This document shows, in pieces, positions 1 through 10,931 of a DNA stretch of 64,000 nucleotides. Under the pieces are notes generated by a model that made no database searches, had not been told where the DNA came from, and was given only the letters and a program-made list of their open reading frames with translations. Both the position numbers and the translations under genes were made by a program. The stretch spans positions 248,001-312,000 of the forward strand of contig NZ_JAWQLY010000003.1 in assembly GCF_033446685.1 (NCBI RefSeq). The letters are read 5' to 3'. This DNA is from Modicisalibacter sp033446685 (GTDB taxonomy: Bacteria; Pseudomonadota; Gammaproteobacteria; Pseudomonadales; Halomonadaceae). Position 1 is the first letter of the stretch. Each line of letters starts with the position of its first letter.

Positions 1-186
1 CATATCCAGTGCGGCTACTGCTCGCTGCTGCTGCACGTCCCGATACTCGACGGCGTCGTTGTCGAGCTCGGGCATACCCACCAGGGCATGGGTTCCATGC
101 CTGTCGCTGCGCTACGCGCCGCCCATGGCGATCCCGGTCTGTTTCCCCATGCTTTGACCCGCGCGCCACCCATCGCCGTTCTTTGA
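1..186 (+). CDS. DUF2946 family protein, C-terminal part (partial at window start)
   Basis: The open frame from base 1 to the stop at 184-186 encodes 61 residues and no start is visible, so the gene begins before the window. The first residues read HIQCGYCSLLLHVP, which matches the conserved cysteine pair (CxxC) and following hydrophobic-proline segment of DUF2946 proteins. These are small, often exported proteins found near copper or iron transport genes. The following PepSY membrane protein fits a metal-uptake neighbourhood. The assignment rests on this short motif only, and the function of the family is unknown. Confidence 0.6.
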   Translation, partial: HIQCGYCSLLLHVPILDGVVVELGHTHQGMGSMPVAALRAAHGDPGLFPHALTRAPPIAVL

Positions 187-280
187 ATCGCCCCTGAACG
201 TTCAGGCCCGTCCTCGTGTCGTCACGCGCCGTGGTCGGCGCGGGAGCGTGCTGAAACCCTTCCCGATTCGAGAACACGCC

Positions 281-1651
281 ATGACCCAACCGAGCTTATC
301 GCCAGCCGCCGGCGTGCGGCCGCGCGCAACGCGGGCCGCGAGCGACCTGTATCGCGCCGTCTGGCGCTGGCATTTCTACGCCGGCCTGATGGTGCTGCCG
401 TTTCTGATCTCCCTGGCGCTGACCGGGGGCCTTTACCTGTTCAAGGACGAGATCGACCAGTGGCTGCACGGCGACCTGATGCGCGTCGAAAGTCGTGCCG
501 TGGCTACCCAGTCGGCCCAGCGCCAGCTCGACGCGGCGCTGGTGGCGCAGCCCGGCGAGGCGTTTCGCTATGTGCCGGCGCCGGCCGATGATCGCGCCAG
601 CGAGGTGGACATTCAGGCCCCGGACGGTAGCAGGCATGCCGTGTTCGTCGACCCCTACAGCGCCGAGGTGACCGGCAGCATGGCCTATCGCGGCAGCGTG
701 ATGTGGACGATCCGCACCCTGCACAGCCTGAGCTACTTCGGCACCGCGGCCAGCCTGATCATCGAGATCGCCGCCGGCTGGACGATCCTGCTGGTGCTGA
801 CCGGGCTCTACCTGTGGTGGCCGCGTGGGCGAGGGTCCGAGGCCCTGAAGGTCCGCGGGCGCCCGGCGCAGCGCGTGTTCTGGCGCGACCTGCACGCCGT
901 CACCGGGGTCGGCGTCGGCGGCTTCATCCTGTTTCTGGCGATCACCGGCATGCCGTGGTCGACGTTCTGGGGCAGCCAGGTCAACGAGCTCGCCAACGGC
1001 CATAACTACGGCTATCCCGACGGGGTGCGGGTCAACGTGCCGGTCTCCAAAGCGCGGCTCGCCGAGCGCGAATCGACCAACTGGTCGCTGGAGCAGGCCC
1101 AATTGCCGCTCTCGACCGTTACATCAGGGCGTGGCATCGGCCTTGATCGCGCGGTCGCCGAGTTCGACGCGCTGGGCCTGGCGTCGGGCTACGCGGTCGA
1201 TCTGCCCGGCGGGCCCGAGGGCGTCTATACCGGTTCGGTCTACCCCGACGATCTGAGCCAACAGCGTGTGGTGCATCTCGATCAGTACAGCGGCCAGGCG
1301 CTGCTCGACATGAGCTACGCCGACTACGGGCCGCTGGGTCGCGGCCTCGAATGGGGAATCAACGTTCACCTGGGCCAGCAGTACGGGCTTGCCAATCAGC
1401 TGATCCTGGCGCTGGCCTGCGCCGGCATCGTGCTGCTGTGCGTGGCCGCGGCGGTGATGTGGTGGAAGCGTCGCCCGGCCGGGCGCCTGGGCGTGCCGCC
1501 GCTGCCGCGGGACACGCGGCGGCTGCGCGGGGTGCTGGCGCTGCTCGCCATCGGCGGGGTGATCTTCCCGCTGGTCGGCGCCTCGTTGGTGGTCATGGCG
1601 ATGCTGGACGCCCTACTGATGCGGCGCGCGCGCACGCCGGCAGCGGCTTGA
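281..1651 (+). CDS. PepSY-domain membrane protein (PiuB-like)
   Basis: The protein has 456 residues with four main membrane segments: near residues 25-50 (WHFYAGLMVLPFLISLAL), 150-180, 210-235 and 375-400. A periplasmic PepSY-like region follows the first segment. The pattern WHFYAG, then TGLYLWWPR, then FWRDLHAVTG is typical of PepSY-associated membrane proteins (PiuB/YcnJ-like), which sit next to TonB receptors and are thought to be inner-membrane reductases or helpers in siderophore-iron use. I chose ATG 281 over an in-frame GTG at 248; neither has a strong Shine-Dalgarno. The DUF2946 gene upstream supports a metal-related role, which remains inference. Confidence 0.8.
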   Translation: MTQPSLSPAAGVRPRATRAASDLYRAVWRWHFYAGLMVLPFLISLALTGGLYLFKDEIDQWLHGDLMRVESRAVATQSAQRQLDAALVAQPGEAFRYVPAPADDRASEVDIQAPDGSRHAVFVDPYSAEVTGSMAYRGSVMWTIRTLHSLSYFGTAASLIIEIAAGWTILLVLTGLYLWWPRGRGSEALKVRGRPAQRVFWRDLHAVTGVGVGGFILFLAITGMPWSTFWGSQVNELANGHNYGYPDGVRVNVPVSKARLAERESTNWSLEQAQLPLSTVTSGRGIGLDRAVAEFDALGLASGYAVDLPGGPEGVYTGSVYPDDLSQQRVVHLDQYSGQALLDMSYADYGPLGRGLEWGINVHLGQQYGLANQLILALACAGIVLLCVAAAVMWWKRRPAGRLGVPPLPRDTRRLRGVLALLAIGGVIFPLVGASLVVMAMLDALLMRRARTPAAA

Positions 1652-1664
1652 CGGGCGTCGGCCC

Positions 1665-1991
1665 TCAACCGCCGCGCGGGCCGAACAGGATCACCGCGGC
1701 GCCGATCAGGCAGAAGCCCGCGCCGATCAGGTCCCAGCGGTCGGGGGCGCGCTGCTCGACCAGCCATAGCCAGAGCAGCGAGCTGACGATGTAGATGCCG
1801 CCGTACGCGGCGTAGGCGCGCCCGGCGTAATCGCTGTCGACCAGGCTGAGCAGCCAGGCGAACAGCGCCAGGCTGACCAGTCCCGGCAGCAGCCAGGCCA
1901 GTGATTTGTCGAGTCGCCACCAGGCCCAGAAGGTGAAGCAGCCGGCGATTTCGGCCAGCGCGGCGGCGAAGTAGATGGCGAGTGTCGGCAT
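1665..1991 (-). CDS. ynfA: YnfA (UPF0060) family small membrane protein
   Basis: The 108-residue protein is almost entirely four hydrophobic helices, the exact size of the YnfA family. Family landmarks are the early AEIAGCFTFWAWWRLDKS segment, the internal RAYAAYGGIYIVSSLLWLW stretch and the final DLIGAGFCLIGAAVIL helix. YnfA proteins are small-multidrug-resistance-like inner-membrane proteins; some have been reported to act as efflux pumps, but the substrate here cannot be deduced. It converges with the PepSY gene, only 13 bp separating the stops. Confidence 0.93.
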   Translation of the reverse strand: MPTLAIYFAAALAEIAGCFTFWAWWRLDKSLAWLLPGLVSLALFAWLLSLVDSDYAGRAYAAYGGIYIVSSLLWLWLVEQRAPDRWDLIGAGFCLIGAAVILFGPRGG

Positions 1992-2383
1992 GCGGGCCCC
2001 CCGGTAGACGAGCCGTCAGCCTAGCAGGCCGCTCCCGCGGTTTCAGCCGCGCCGCTTGCTGCTGACGCGACTATTGCGAGCGAGGCGTCGCGCGCGGACG
2101 TTCCGGGCACTTCGCTTATGCGTAGCCGGCGCTCCGCTGGTATACTGCGACGCGACCGCTGGGGCGCCGGTGCCGCGCCATTGACTGTCGATCGGCACAT
2201 GAGGATCGACACGGGCATCGGAGTCAGCAACCGAATTCATCCCTGCGCGGTGGATGCGTTTTCGGGTCGGCGTGCAGCGTCGGGCCTTGCGTCATCGAGG
2301 CGTGCCGGTTTGCCGGCCTCCTCGGCCAGTCTCCACCGTTTCAGATTTTCGCAATCGCAGTGACCAGAGAGGTTTACGCCAAG
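1992..2383 (+). promoter_or_regulatory. Upstream region of icd with a candidate extended -10 promoter
   Basis: This 392-bp stretch between the divergent ynfA and icd genes holds no convincing gene. The best promoter-like element is TATACT at 2141-2146 preceded by TG at 2138-2139, an extended -10 arrangement, with only a weak -35 (TTATGC at 2116-2121). If used, it would give icd a leader of roughly 230 nt. An AGAGAGG motif at 2365-2371 precedes the icd start codon. Nothing else is recognisable. Confidence 0.4.
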
Positions 2384-4618
<2,235 letters not shown>

Positions 4619-4654
4619 GCCCACGCACGACGGCTGGAGCCGTCATGTAGCCAT

Positions 4655-4688
4655 GCAAAACGCCGGCTCCTCGGAGCTGGCGTTTTGC
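4655..4688. terminator. Bidirectional hairpin terminator between icd and the antiporter gene
   Basis: GCAAAACGCC at 4655-4664 pairs with GGCGTTTTGC at 4679-4688, and the inner bases add further pairs (one G-U). The A run on the left and T run on the right make it able to end transcripts from both strands, as expected between convergent genes. Confidence 0.8.
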
Positions 4689-4716
4689 GTTGGCGGCGTG
4701 CGGGGCTGGCCGGGCT

Positions 4717-5958
4717 TTACTCGCGGCTGTGGCGGGCCCCGTCGCGCTTGGCCCCGTACCGCTTGGCAAAGGGCGCCGCGGTGACGCCGTGGGCGATGAT
4801 CGAGGCGAGGACCACCAGGCTGACCACCGCCCACGGCGTGTCGCTGCCGGTGCGCCCGGAAGCCAGCGTCGCGTAGAACAGCGCCGATACCCCGATCGGT
4901 CCGAACCAGCCCATCATCCAGGAAAGGCCGCGGCTGCTAACCGGCGGCAGCCAGCGACGCAGGGCGAGCACCACCGGCAGGCGGCGCAGCAGCAGGATCA
5001 GCAAGGCCAGCAGCACTCCACCCCAGCCGAGCGCCTGCCACTTTTCCCAAGGGGCGATCAGCCCGAACAGCACGAACACCGGCAGGGTAAAGAACAGGTT
5101 GACGGCCTCTTGGACGTTGTCGGCCTCGCCGCGCTCCTGACCGCCGACTTCCTGGTCGAAGGCGATGCCGGCGGCGAACACGGCGAGCACGCTGTCGGTG
5201 CCGAGCAGCTTGCCGACGCCCAGTACCAGGATCGTCAACGCCAGCGACAGGGCGAGGAACGAGGGCTGATCGAGCCAGCCCTTGCGATCCGCCCACTCCA
5301 GCGCGCGGCCGCTGATCCAGCCGATCAGCGCACCGATCAGCACGCTGCCCAGCACTTCCCAGAGCCAGGTCTTGACGATCCACTCCAGCCAGGCGGTGGC
5401 CGGCGGATGCGCCATCAGCAGGACCGGCAGCAGCACCAGCGGGTAGGCGAGGCCGTCATTGGCGCCCGATTCGGCGGACAGCAAGTGGCGGAAACCGGCC
5501 GGCAGGTTGTCCTTGGCGACGCCGCCGGTAACGATCGACGAGGCGATGACCGGGTCTGTGGGGCAGATGCTGGCGCCGACCAGCAGCGCCATGACCAGCG
5601 GCAAGCCCAGCGTCCAGGCGCTGAACAGGCTGCTGATCAGGCACATCGCCGGCATGCCGATGACCAGCAATACCGCCAGCGGCCGCCAGTGCTGCAGGGG
5701 GTAGCGGGCCGGCAGGCGTAGCGCGATGCCCATCAGGCTGATGCCCAGGGTCAGTCGCGCGGTCTCTTCTAGCAGGTGAAGCGGATCGCCCCATTGCGCG
5801 GGATCGAGCAGCGCGAAGCCGTAGGGGCTGAGCATCACTCCCAGCAGGAAGGCCAGCAGCGGCGACGATAGCCAGGAACGATCGATCGGTCGCGACAGCA
5901 GACCGACGATCAATATCAGACCGCCTACTGCGGCCAGCGTCAGGTTGATATCCTTCAT
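4717..5958 (-). CDS. Cation:proton antiporter (CPA1/NhaP-like)
   Basis: The 413-residue protein has about 11-12 hydrophobic segments. Diagnostic CPA1 features are the CPTDPVIASSIV motif and the following SAESGANDGLAYPLVLLPVL segment, which carry the acidic residues of the ion-binding site. It would exchange cytoplasmic Na+ or K+ for protons at the inner membrane, useful for a salt-tolerant bacterium; the ion is not readable from sequence. The ATG at 5958 has an excellent AGGGAGGG Shine-Dalgarno; an upstream frame extension to 6024 lacks one. It stands alone, divergent from the protease gene. Confidence 0.88.
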   Translation of the reverse strand: MKDINLTLAAVGGLILIVGLLSRPIDRSWLSSPLLAFLLGVMLSPYGFALLDPAQWGDPLHLLEETARLTLGISLMGIALRLPARYPLQHWRPLAVLLVIGMPAMCLISSLFSAWTLGLPLVMALLVGASICPTDPVIASSIVTGGVAKDNLPAGFRHLLSAESGANDGLAYPLVLLPVLLMAHPPATAWLEWIVKTWLWEVLGSVLIGALIGWISGRALEWADRKGWLDQPSFLALSLALTILVLGVGKLLGTDSVLAVFAAGIAFDQEVGGQERGEADNVQEAVNLFFTLPVFVLFGLIAPWEKWQALGWGGVLLALLILLLRRLPVVLALRRWLPPVSSRGLSWMMGWFGPIGVSALFYATLASGRTGSDTPWAVVSLVVLASIIAHGVTAAPFAKRYGAKRDGARHSRE

Positions 5959-6095
5959 AGGCCCTCCCTGGCATATGATGATCATGAAGCCTGATCCAGG
6001 CAGCGCGTGCCGGGACCTACGCAACGCGTGAGCGGCAAAAGCATAGTCAAGCGATGCGATCCGCGTCGAATGCCCCAGCGGCTAGCCGAGGTGAC

Positions 6096-6629
6096 ATGAG
6101 CGACGACGACAAGGCACTACGCCGCACCGGCCTGGGCATGATGCTACTGTTCTGGGTGATCGTGCTGGGCCTGGCGGGGTGGTGGTTCCAGGGCCGGCTC
6201 GACGAGCGGCGCAATCCGAACGCCGCGCTGGCAACGGCCTCGGTCGACGCGCAGCCGGTGACGCTCGAACGCAACGCCGGCGGGCATTTCGTCGCCACCG
6301 GGCGCATCAACGGCGAACCGGTCGAGTTTCTGCTCGATACCGGGGCCAGCCTGGTTTCGGTGCCGGCCTCGCTGGCCGAGCGGTTGGGACTCGAGCGGGG
6401 CGACGGCGTGAGCTTCGAGACCGCCAACGGCCAGGCCCGCGGCTATCTGACCACGCTCGACGAGATCGCCCTGGGGGGCCTGCGCGCCAGCGACGTGCGC
6501 GGCTCGATCAATCCCGGCATCGGCGGCGACACGGCGCTGCTGGGAATGAGTTTTCTGAACCGCTTCGATATCCGCATACAGGGCTCGCGGATGATCCTGA
6601 GCCCACCGCAATCCACCAACGAATCATGA
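6096..6629 (+). CDS. Retropepsin-like aspartic protease (clan AA), membrane-anchored
   Basis: The 177-residue protein begins with one membrane anchor (about residues 10-32, LGMMLLFWVIVLGLAGWW) followed by a single-domain aspartic protease. The catalytic motif FLLDTGASLVSVP lies near residue 90, and the late hydrophobic-hydrophobic-glycine element appears as LLGMSFLNRFDI. This architecture matches the TIGR02281 family of bacterial retropepsin-like proteases, presumed to work as dimers in the periplasm. The start has the Shine-Dalgarno GAGGTGAC. A lipoprotein gene follows 38 bp downstream, so the two may be co-transcribed. Confidence 0.9.
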   Translation: MSDDDKALRRTGLGMMLLFWVIVLGLAGWWFQGRLDERRNPNAALATASVDAQPVTLERNAGGHFVATGRINGEPVEFLLDTGASLVSVPASLAERLGLERGDGVSFETANGQARGYLTTLDEIALGGLRASDVRGSINPGIGGDTALLGMSFLNRFDIRIQGSRMILSPPQSTNES

Positions 6630-6667
6630 GCGGGACACGGCGAACCGCTCACACAAGGGAGAACGTC

Positions 6668-7201
6668 ATGCGCCAATGGATGGGAATCGTGTTACTGGGC
6701 AGTTTGCTGGCGGGTTGTCAGGGAATGATGCCCGGCGGCGACGGCCGGCCGCCGGAAGTCATCGACCGAACCGGCCAGGCCCCCGGGTCGGCGGTGATCG
6801 AACGCAAGGTGGCATTTCCGGCCGACACCTACGCCAAGCTGGAAAAGAGCGGCAATGCCACGATCAAGGGCCGCCTGCGTTACACCACGCGCCAGGGGCG
6901 AACCCTCGTCGGCGCCAACGAAAAGGTCTCGATCGCCCCGGCAACCCAATACTCCGCCGAAGCCGCCGATGTGGCGCTGGCCGGCAAGCGTATCGAGCCG
7001 GCCGATCCGCGCGCTCGGGAATACACCCACTACGCGCGCACCGACGACAAGGGCTACTTCGTGGCCCACGGCATCCCCGCGGGGGTGTTCTACGTCGCCG
7101 GCAGCGTGCTCCTGCCCGACGGCCAGTTGCGCAGCCCGCTGATCCTCAAGCAGGTCAAGGTTGGCGCGGGTCAGACCCGCGAGGTGGATCTGAGCCGCTA
7201 G
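6668..7201 (+). CDS. Putative lipoprotein, carboxypeptidase-regulatory-like fold
   Basis: The 177-residue protein starts with a lipoprotein signal (MGIVLLGSLLAGCQ), so acylation at the LAGC cysteine near residue 18 is expected. The rest is soluble. The pattern ending in HYARTDDKGYFVAHGIPAGVFYVAG resembles carboxypeptidase-regulatory-like beta-sandwich domains, in which a DxxGxF turn links strands. Function is unknown. The ATG has an AAGGGAGA Shine-Dalgarno and lies 38 bp after the protease gene in the same direction. Confidence 0.75.
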   Translation: MRQWMGIVLLGSLLAGCQGMMPGGDGRPPEVIDRTGQAPGSAVIERKVAFPADTYAKLEKSGNATIKGRLRYTTRQGRTLVGANEKVSIAPATQYSAEAADVALAGKRIEPADPRAREYTHYARTDDKGYFVAHGIPAGVFYVAGSVLLPDGQLRSPLILKQVKVGAGQTREVDLSR

Positions 7202-7221
7202 CCGCCAGCCTGATGCCGGGT

Positions 7222-7371
7222 TCAGTCGCGCGAGTCGTCGTGGGCGTGTTTGCCATGATCGTCGCGCGGCTGGCGGTAATGGCCGGGAATCGTCACGCGC
7301 TCGCCGTTGGGCAGATCGCGCACATGGGTGGGCACGTAGACGCGGGTGATGACGCTTCTTCGCTGGGTCAT
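7222..7371 (-). CDS. Possible 49-residue hypothetical protein
   Basis: An ATG at 7371 opens a 49-residue frame beginning MTQRRSVITRVYVPTHVR and ending in a His/Asp-rich charged tail (PRDDHGKHAHDDSRD). The central segment DLPNGERVTIPGHYR looks like a folded beta-turn rather than antisense noise, and the frame is not opposite another gene. The Shine-Dalgarno is poor. I do not recognise a family, and it may be spurious. Confidence 0.4.
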   Translation of the reverse strand: MTQRRSVITRVYVPTHVRDLPNGERVTIPGHYRQPRDDHGKHAHDDSRD

Positions 7372-7653
7372 AATCCGAGTGTCCTGGTCGGGTATTGTAT
7401 CGACAACGCTTACGCTACGCCTTGCCTTGTCGGGAATCAATCTCAATGGCCCCGGCTATCGCCGATGGTCCTCTTCTACGTTGCAAGCGCGGCATGACGG
7501 ATATCTAGCGCCATGCACGGGTGCTCGGGTTAACGAATAGGCACTCTTGAGCGTAGAAGCCTACGTGACAACTCAATACAAGAAGTTGTCAGTGACTGTA
7601 ACCGCGGCGAGGCTGCACGCGGAATGGTCGGGAGGTTGAGGTTAGTGCTGGGA

Positions 7654-8127
7654 TTAGGCGTTGGTTCGGCTCATCAGGATCACTTCGCGCGCGTCGTCGC
7701 GCAGCAGTTCGCGAAAGCCCAGCGAGCTGTAGAGTGCATGCGCGACGTGGTTGTCGGCATAGACGTTGAGCGTCAATCGACGCGCGGCGAAGTCGTCGCG
7801 CGCCGTCTCGATCAGCGCCTCGCAGAGCCGGCGGCCGAGCCCTTGACCGCGGCGCCGGGGAGCGACGATCAGCCGGGCCATGTGCACTACCCGATAGTCC
7901 CTTGCGAGTAGCTGGCCGAAGCCGACGAGCGCCGCGCCATCGATCAGCGCGAAGGCATTGTCGGGCGAGGCGGCCATCTCCAGCCAGACGCCGTTGGGCG
8001 TGCCGGGAAACGCCACGTTCGGCCCCGCCCAGCGCCGGCAGACCTCGGCGTCGGGGACCCAGCCGAGTACGGTGTCCAGGTCGTCGACCCGAGCGGGTCG
8101 CAGTTTGATAGATGGATCGCAGGGCAT
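7654..8127 (-). CDS. GNAT family N-acetyltransferase
   Basis: The 157-residue protein is a single GNAT domain. The acetyl-CoA pyrophosphate-binding loop is RRRGQGLGRRL near residue 90 and the last conserved block is NHVAHALYSSLGF. It transfers an acetyl group from acetyl-CoA to an unknown amine. It is divergently oriented from the LysR gene with a 122-bp gap. The substrate cannot be inferred from context. Confidence 0.9.
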   Translation of the reverse strand: MPCDPSIKLRPARVDDLDTVLGWVPDAEVCRRWAGPNVAFPGTPNGVWLEMAASPDNAFALIDGAALVGFGQLLARDYRVVHMARLIVAPRRRGQGLGRRLCEALIETARDDFAARRLTLNVYADNHVAHALYSSLGFRELLRDDAREVILMSRTNA

Positions 8128-8203
8128 GCTGAGACTCTAGCATCGCTGTACGGGGCTCACTCGGTACCGGCGCCCGTGACGGCGTATGATGGAGCCTCGT
8201 AGC

Positions 8204-8220
8204 GGTCACGGCCGGTGACC
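8204..8220. promoter_or_regulatory. Inverted repeat between the GNAT and LysR genes
   Basis: GGTCAC at 8204-8209 is repeated inverted as GTGACC at 8215-8220 with a 5-bp spacer. It sits 29 bp upstream of the LysR start codon, a position suited to an autoregulatory operator, but no binding protein is known. Confidence 0.35.
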
Positions 8221-8249
8221 TTGATAACCTTTCGACGTCCGAGCTCCTC

Positions 8250-9206
8250 ATGACACCGTTCAAGTCCCGTGCTCTGGAATACCTGGAGGCCATCGTTCGT
8301 CACGGCTCGCTGCGCCGCGCCGCTGCCCATGTCGGGGTCAACCCGTCGGCGCTCAGCCGCCAGTTGCGTGCGCTCGAGGAAGAACTCGACGCGGTCCTGC
8401 TGGTGCGCGCGCCCCGCGTTGCGCTGACCCAGGCCGGTGAACTGATCCTGCGTCACTACCGCGATCAGCGCGCTGCCGAGCGGGCGACGCTATCGCAGCT
8501 GCAGGCCCTGCAGAACCTGGAGCGTGGCGAGGTACGCATCGCCGTCGGCGAAGGGTTCATCGCCGATCTTATCTCCGCGCCACTGCAGAACTTTCTCGCC
8601 ACCTATCCGGGATTGGAGATGGAAGTCCACATGGCGAGCCTTACCGAGGCGATGCAACTGGTCAAGGACGACGCCGTCGAGCTGGCGCTGTTATACGCCC
8701 CACCCAACGATCCGCAGCTGGTTTCGCACATCGATCGCGGTCAGCCGCTCGACTTGATCGTCCCCGCCGGCCACACCCTGGCGCGCACGCCCAGGCCGCC
8801 GACGCTGGCCGAGATTGCCGCTCATCCGCTGGCACTGATCGATGGGCATACCGGCATGGGCCAACTCGTCGGCATGGCGCTGCATGGGGCGCAGCTGTCG
8901 TATCGTCCGCGCATGAAGACCAACTCGGTTTCGGTACTCAAGAACTTCGTGCGCTCGGGCCTGGGCGTGGCCTTCATGCCGGAACTCAGCGTGCTCGAGG
9001 AGATCCACGAAGGCAGTATCGTCAGCCGGGAGGTCGATGCCGACGTGCTGCGTCATGCCCGGGCGCGGATAGTCAGTCAGGCCGATCGCCCGCTGACCGT
9101 CGCCGCGCAGGCGTTGATCAAGCACCTGCGGTGTAGCATGCGCTTCTTCAGCGCCGATGCGCCACGCGTACTGGACGCTCGCCTGTTGCCGAAAAAGCAA
9201 CACTGA
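8250..9206 (+). CDS. LysR-type transcriptional regulator
   Basis: The 318-residue protein has the N-terminal winged helix-turn-helix (residues 5-65; GSLRRAAAHVGVNPSALSRQLRALEEEL) followed by a periplasmic-binding-like effector domain. It lies 109 bp upstream of a TRAP transporter operon in the same direction, so it probably senses the transported compound or a metabolite of it and controls the operon. A candidate operator-like inverted repeat lies at 9275-9290 just before dctP. Confidence 0.93.
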   Translation: MTPFKSRALEYLEAIVRHGSLRRAAAHVGVNPSALSRQLRALEEELDAVLLVRAPRVALTQAGELILRHYRDQRAAERATLSQLQALQNLERGEVRIAVGEGFIADLISAPLQNFLATYPGLEMEVHMASLTEAMQLVKDDAVELALLYAPPNDPQLVSHIDRGQPLDLIVPAGHTLARTPRPPTLAEIAAHPLALIDGHTGMGQLVGMALHGAQLSYRPRMKTNSVSVLKNFVRSGLGVAFMPELSVLEEIHEGSIVSREVDADVLRHARARIVSQADRPLTVAAQALIKHLRCSMRFFSADAPRVLDARLLPKKQH

Positions 9207-9274
9207 CTCGCTTGAAAGGTCAACAGCGCAACGGGTAGCTTCGAAGCATCGTTCCTACCAACGAACGACAGCGC

Positions 9275-9290
9275 GATTCCATGGTGAATC
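9275..9290. promoter_or_regulatory. Inverted repeat upstream of the first dctP
   Basis: GATTC at 9275-9279 and GAATC at 9286-9290 flank CATGGT. The ATTC-N6-GAAT layout resembles the dyad core of LysR-type operators, and it lies 25 bp before the dctP start codon. Confidence 0.35.
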
Positions 9291-9315
9291 CAGACAACAA
9301 CAAGGAGCCCTACCG

Positions 9316-10350
9316 ATGAGTCCCTCCATCCTGCGTAACGCCCTGCTGACAGCCACCGCTTCGGGAATGCTTGCCTGCGCGAGCCTGGCCAATGCGGCCA
9401 CCACCCTCAACCTGAGCTACAACGGCCCGCCCGATACCGACAAGAACGCCGTGCACCTGTTCGCCACCAACCTCAAGCGGTTGGTCGAAGAGAAGACCGA
9501 CGGCGACATCACGCTCAAGCTCTACCCCAATTCCATGCTCGGCGAAGAGCAGGAGCGCATGGAGCAGGTGATCAATACGCCGAGTCTGAACATTGCCTCG
9601 TTTGCCGGCCTGTCGCCGATCGTGCCGGAGATCTACGTCAGCGCCATCCCGTTCCTGTTCGAGGATTACTCGGCTGCCCATGAGTTCTTCGACGAGGGCG
9701 ATTACTGGAACAAGGTCGAGGCTACCCTGAAGGAGCGCACGGGCGCCGAGCTGCTCGGCGTGATCGAGGAGGGCGGCTTCCTCGACTTCACCAACTCCAA
9801 GCGCCCCATCAGCAGCCCCGACGATTTCGAGGGACTGCGCTTTCGGGCCATGGACCCCAGCCAGGTAGCGCTCTACGAAGCCTTTGGCGCCTCGGGGACG
9901 CCGATCCCCTGGACCGACACCTACATGGCACTCAAGACCAACGTCGCCGATGGCCAGATGAACCCGCCGATGTACATCATCATGGGCAGCCTCTACGAGG
10001 TTCAGAAGTACCTGACACTCGCCAACGTGCAGTACTCCGACCAGTTCCTGGTAGCCAACGGCAGCTGGTACGAAGGGCTCTCCGAGGAGGATCGCCAAGC
10101 CATCGACGCGGCCGTGAAAGAGGCCAACGAACTCAATCGTACGGATGTCGAGAAGCGTGTCGACGAACGCATCCAGTTCCTTGGCGATAACGGCATGCAG
10201 GTCATCGAGCCTACCGAGGAGGAGCTGGCGGCCTTCCGCGAGCAGGGCCAGCCGGCCTACATCGACTGGTTGAAGGAGAAGGGCATCGGCGCCGAGTGGA
10301 TCGAGATGGCTCTCGAGGACGCCGGTCAGAGCGACCTGCTGGCCAAGTGA
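9316..10350 (+). CDS. dctP: TRAP transporter substrate-binding protein (DctP family), system 1
   Basis: The 344-residue protein has a Sec signal peptide (cleavage likely after ANA near residue 28) and a DctP fold. The conserved arginine that binds substrate carboxylates lies in FEGLRFRAMD near residue 175. Where relatives often show DGQEN after it, this one has DGQMNPP, a variation in the binding pocket. It would capture a small organic acid or related solute in the periplasm. The Shine-Dalgarno is AAGGAG. It is the first gene of dctP-dctQ-dctM and is separated from dctQ by a perfect hairpin. Confidence 0.93.
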   Translation: MSPSILRNALLTATASGMLACASLANAATTLNLSYNGPPDTDKNAVHLFATNLKRLVEEKTDGDITLKLYPNSMLGEEQERMEQVINTPSLNIASFAGLSPIVPEIYVSAIPFLFEDYSAAHEFFDEGDYWNKVEATLKERTGAELLGVIEEGGFLDFTNSKRPISSPDDFEGLRFRAMDPSQVALYEAFGASGTPIPWTDTYMALKTNVADGQMNPPMYIIMGSLYEVQKYLTLANVQYSDQFLVANGSWYEGLSEEDRQAIDAAVKEANELNRTDVEKRVDERIQFLGDNGMQVIEPTEEELAAFREQGQPAYIDWLKEKGIGAEWIEMALEDAGQSDLLAK

Positions 10351-10379
10351 CGCGACTCCATCCATCCGACGAGGCGAAA

Positions 10380-10408
10380 GACCCGACCGGCAAGCGGCCG
10401 GTCGGGTC
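10380..10408 (+). repeat. Intercistronic hairpin between dctP and dctQ (system 1)
   Basis: GACCCGACCGGC at 10380-10391 pairs perfectly with GCCGGTCGGGTC at 10397-10408 around a 5-nt loop. No T run follows, so it is more likely an RNA-stabilising or partial-termination element that keeps binding-protein expression above that of the membrane subunits. Confidence 0.75.
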
Positions 10409-10421
10409 GCGTAACATCACC

Positions 10422-10931
10422 ATGTTCCGAGATACCCTGCTGACGCTGCTGGGTCGAGCGACCACCGCGCTGGGCGGCATCGCGCTGCTGATTACCCTGG
10501 TCGATATCCTCTACGGCGTCGTCACCCGCTACGTGGTCGGCCAGGCGCCGATCTGGAGCGACGAACTCGCACGCTATTGCCTGATCGCCTCGGCGCTGCT
10601 GATCGCCGGCAACGTCTGGGTACGCGGCGAACACATGCGCGTGGCGTTGCTCGAGCGCAAACTGGGCGGCACGGCTCGGCGCGTGCTGCTTGGCTACCAA
10701 TGGCTGCTGACCCTGGCCCTCGCCGTGGCGATGACCTGGTGGAGCTGGCACTACGCGCTGTCGGTGGGCTACTTCACTTCGCAGGGCCTGGGCATCAGCC
10801 GCACCATCCCGATGCTTGCCATGCCCATTGGCTTCGGATTGCTCGCCCTGCAGGTGCTGCTCTACGGACCGCGGCCGTTGCCGCAAGCCGGCGATGGCGT
10901 TGCAGATACCCGCGAGGGGGCCGCGTCATGA
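10422..10931 (+). CDS. dctQ: TRAP transporter small permease (DctQ family), system 1
   Basis: The 169-residue protein has four membrane segments and the DctQ pattern: TRYVVGQAPIWSDELARYCLI near residues 35-55 and WVRGEHMRV near 65. It is the small inner-membrane subunit of the TRAP transporter and partners DctM. ATG 10422 follows the intercistronic hairpin. The stop overlaps the dctM start (ATGA), implying translational coupling. Confidence 0.92.
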   Translation: MFRDTLLTLLGRATTALGGIALLITLVDILYGVVTRYVVGQAPIWSDELARYCLIASALLIAGNVWVRGEHMRVALLERKLGGTARRVLLGYQWLLTLALAVAMTWWSWHYALSVGYFTSQGLGISRTIPMLAMPIGFGLLALQVLLYGPRPLPQAGDGVADTREGAAS

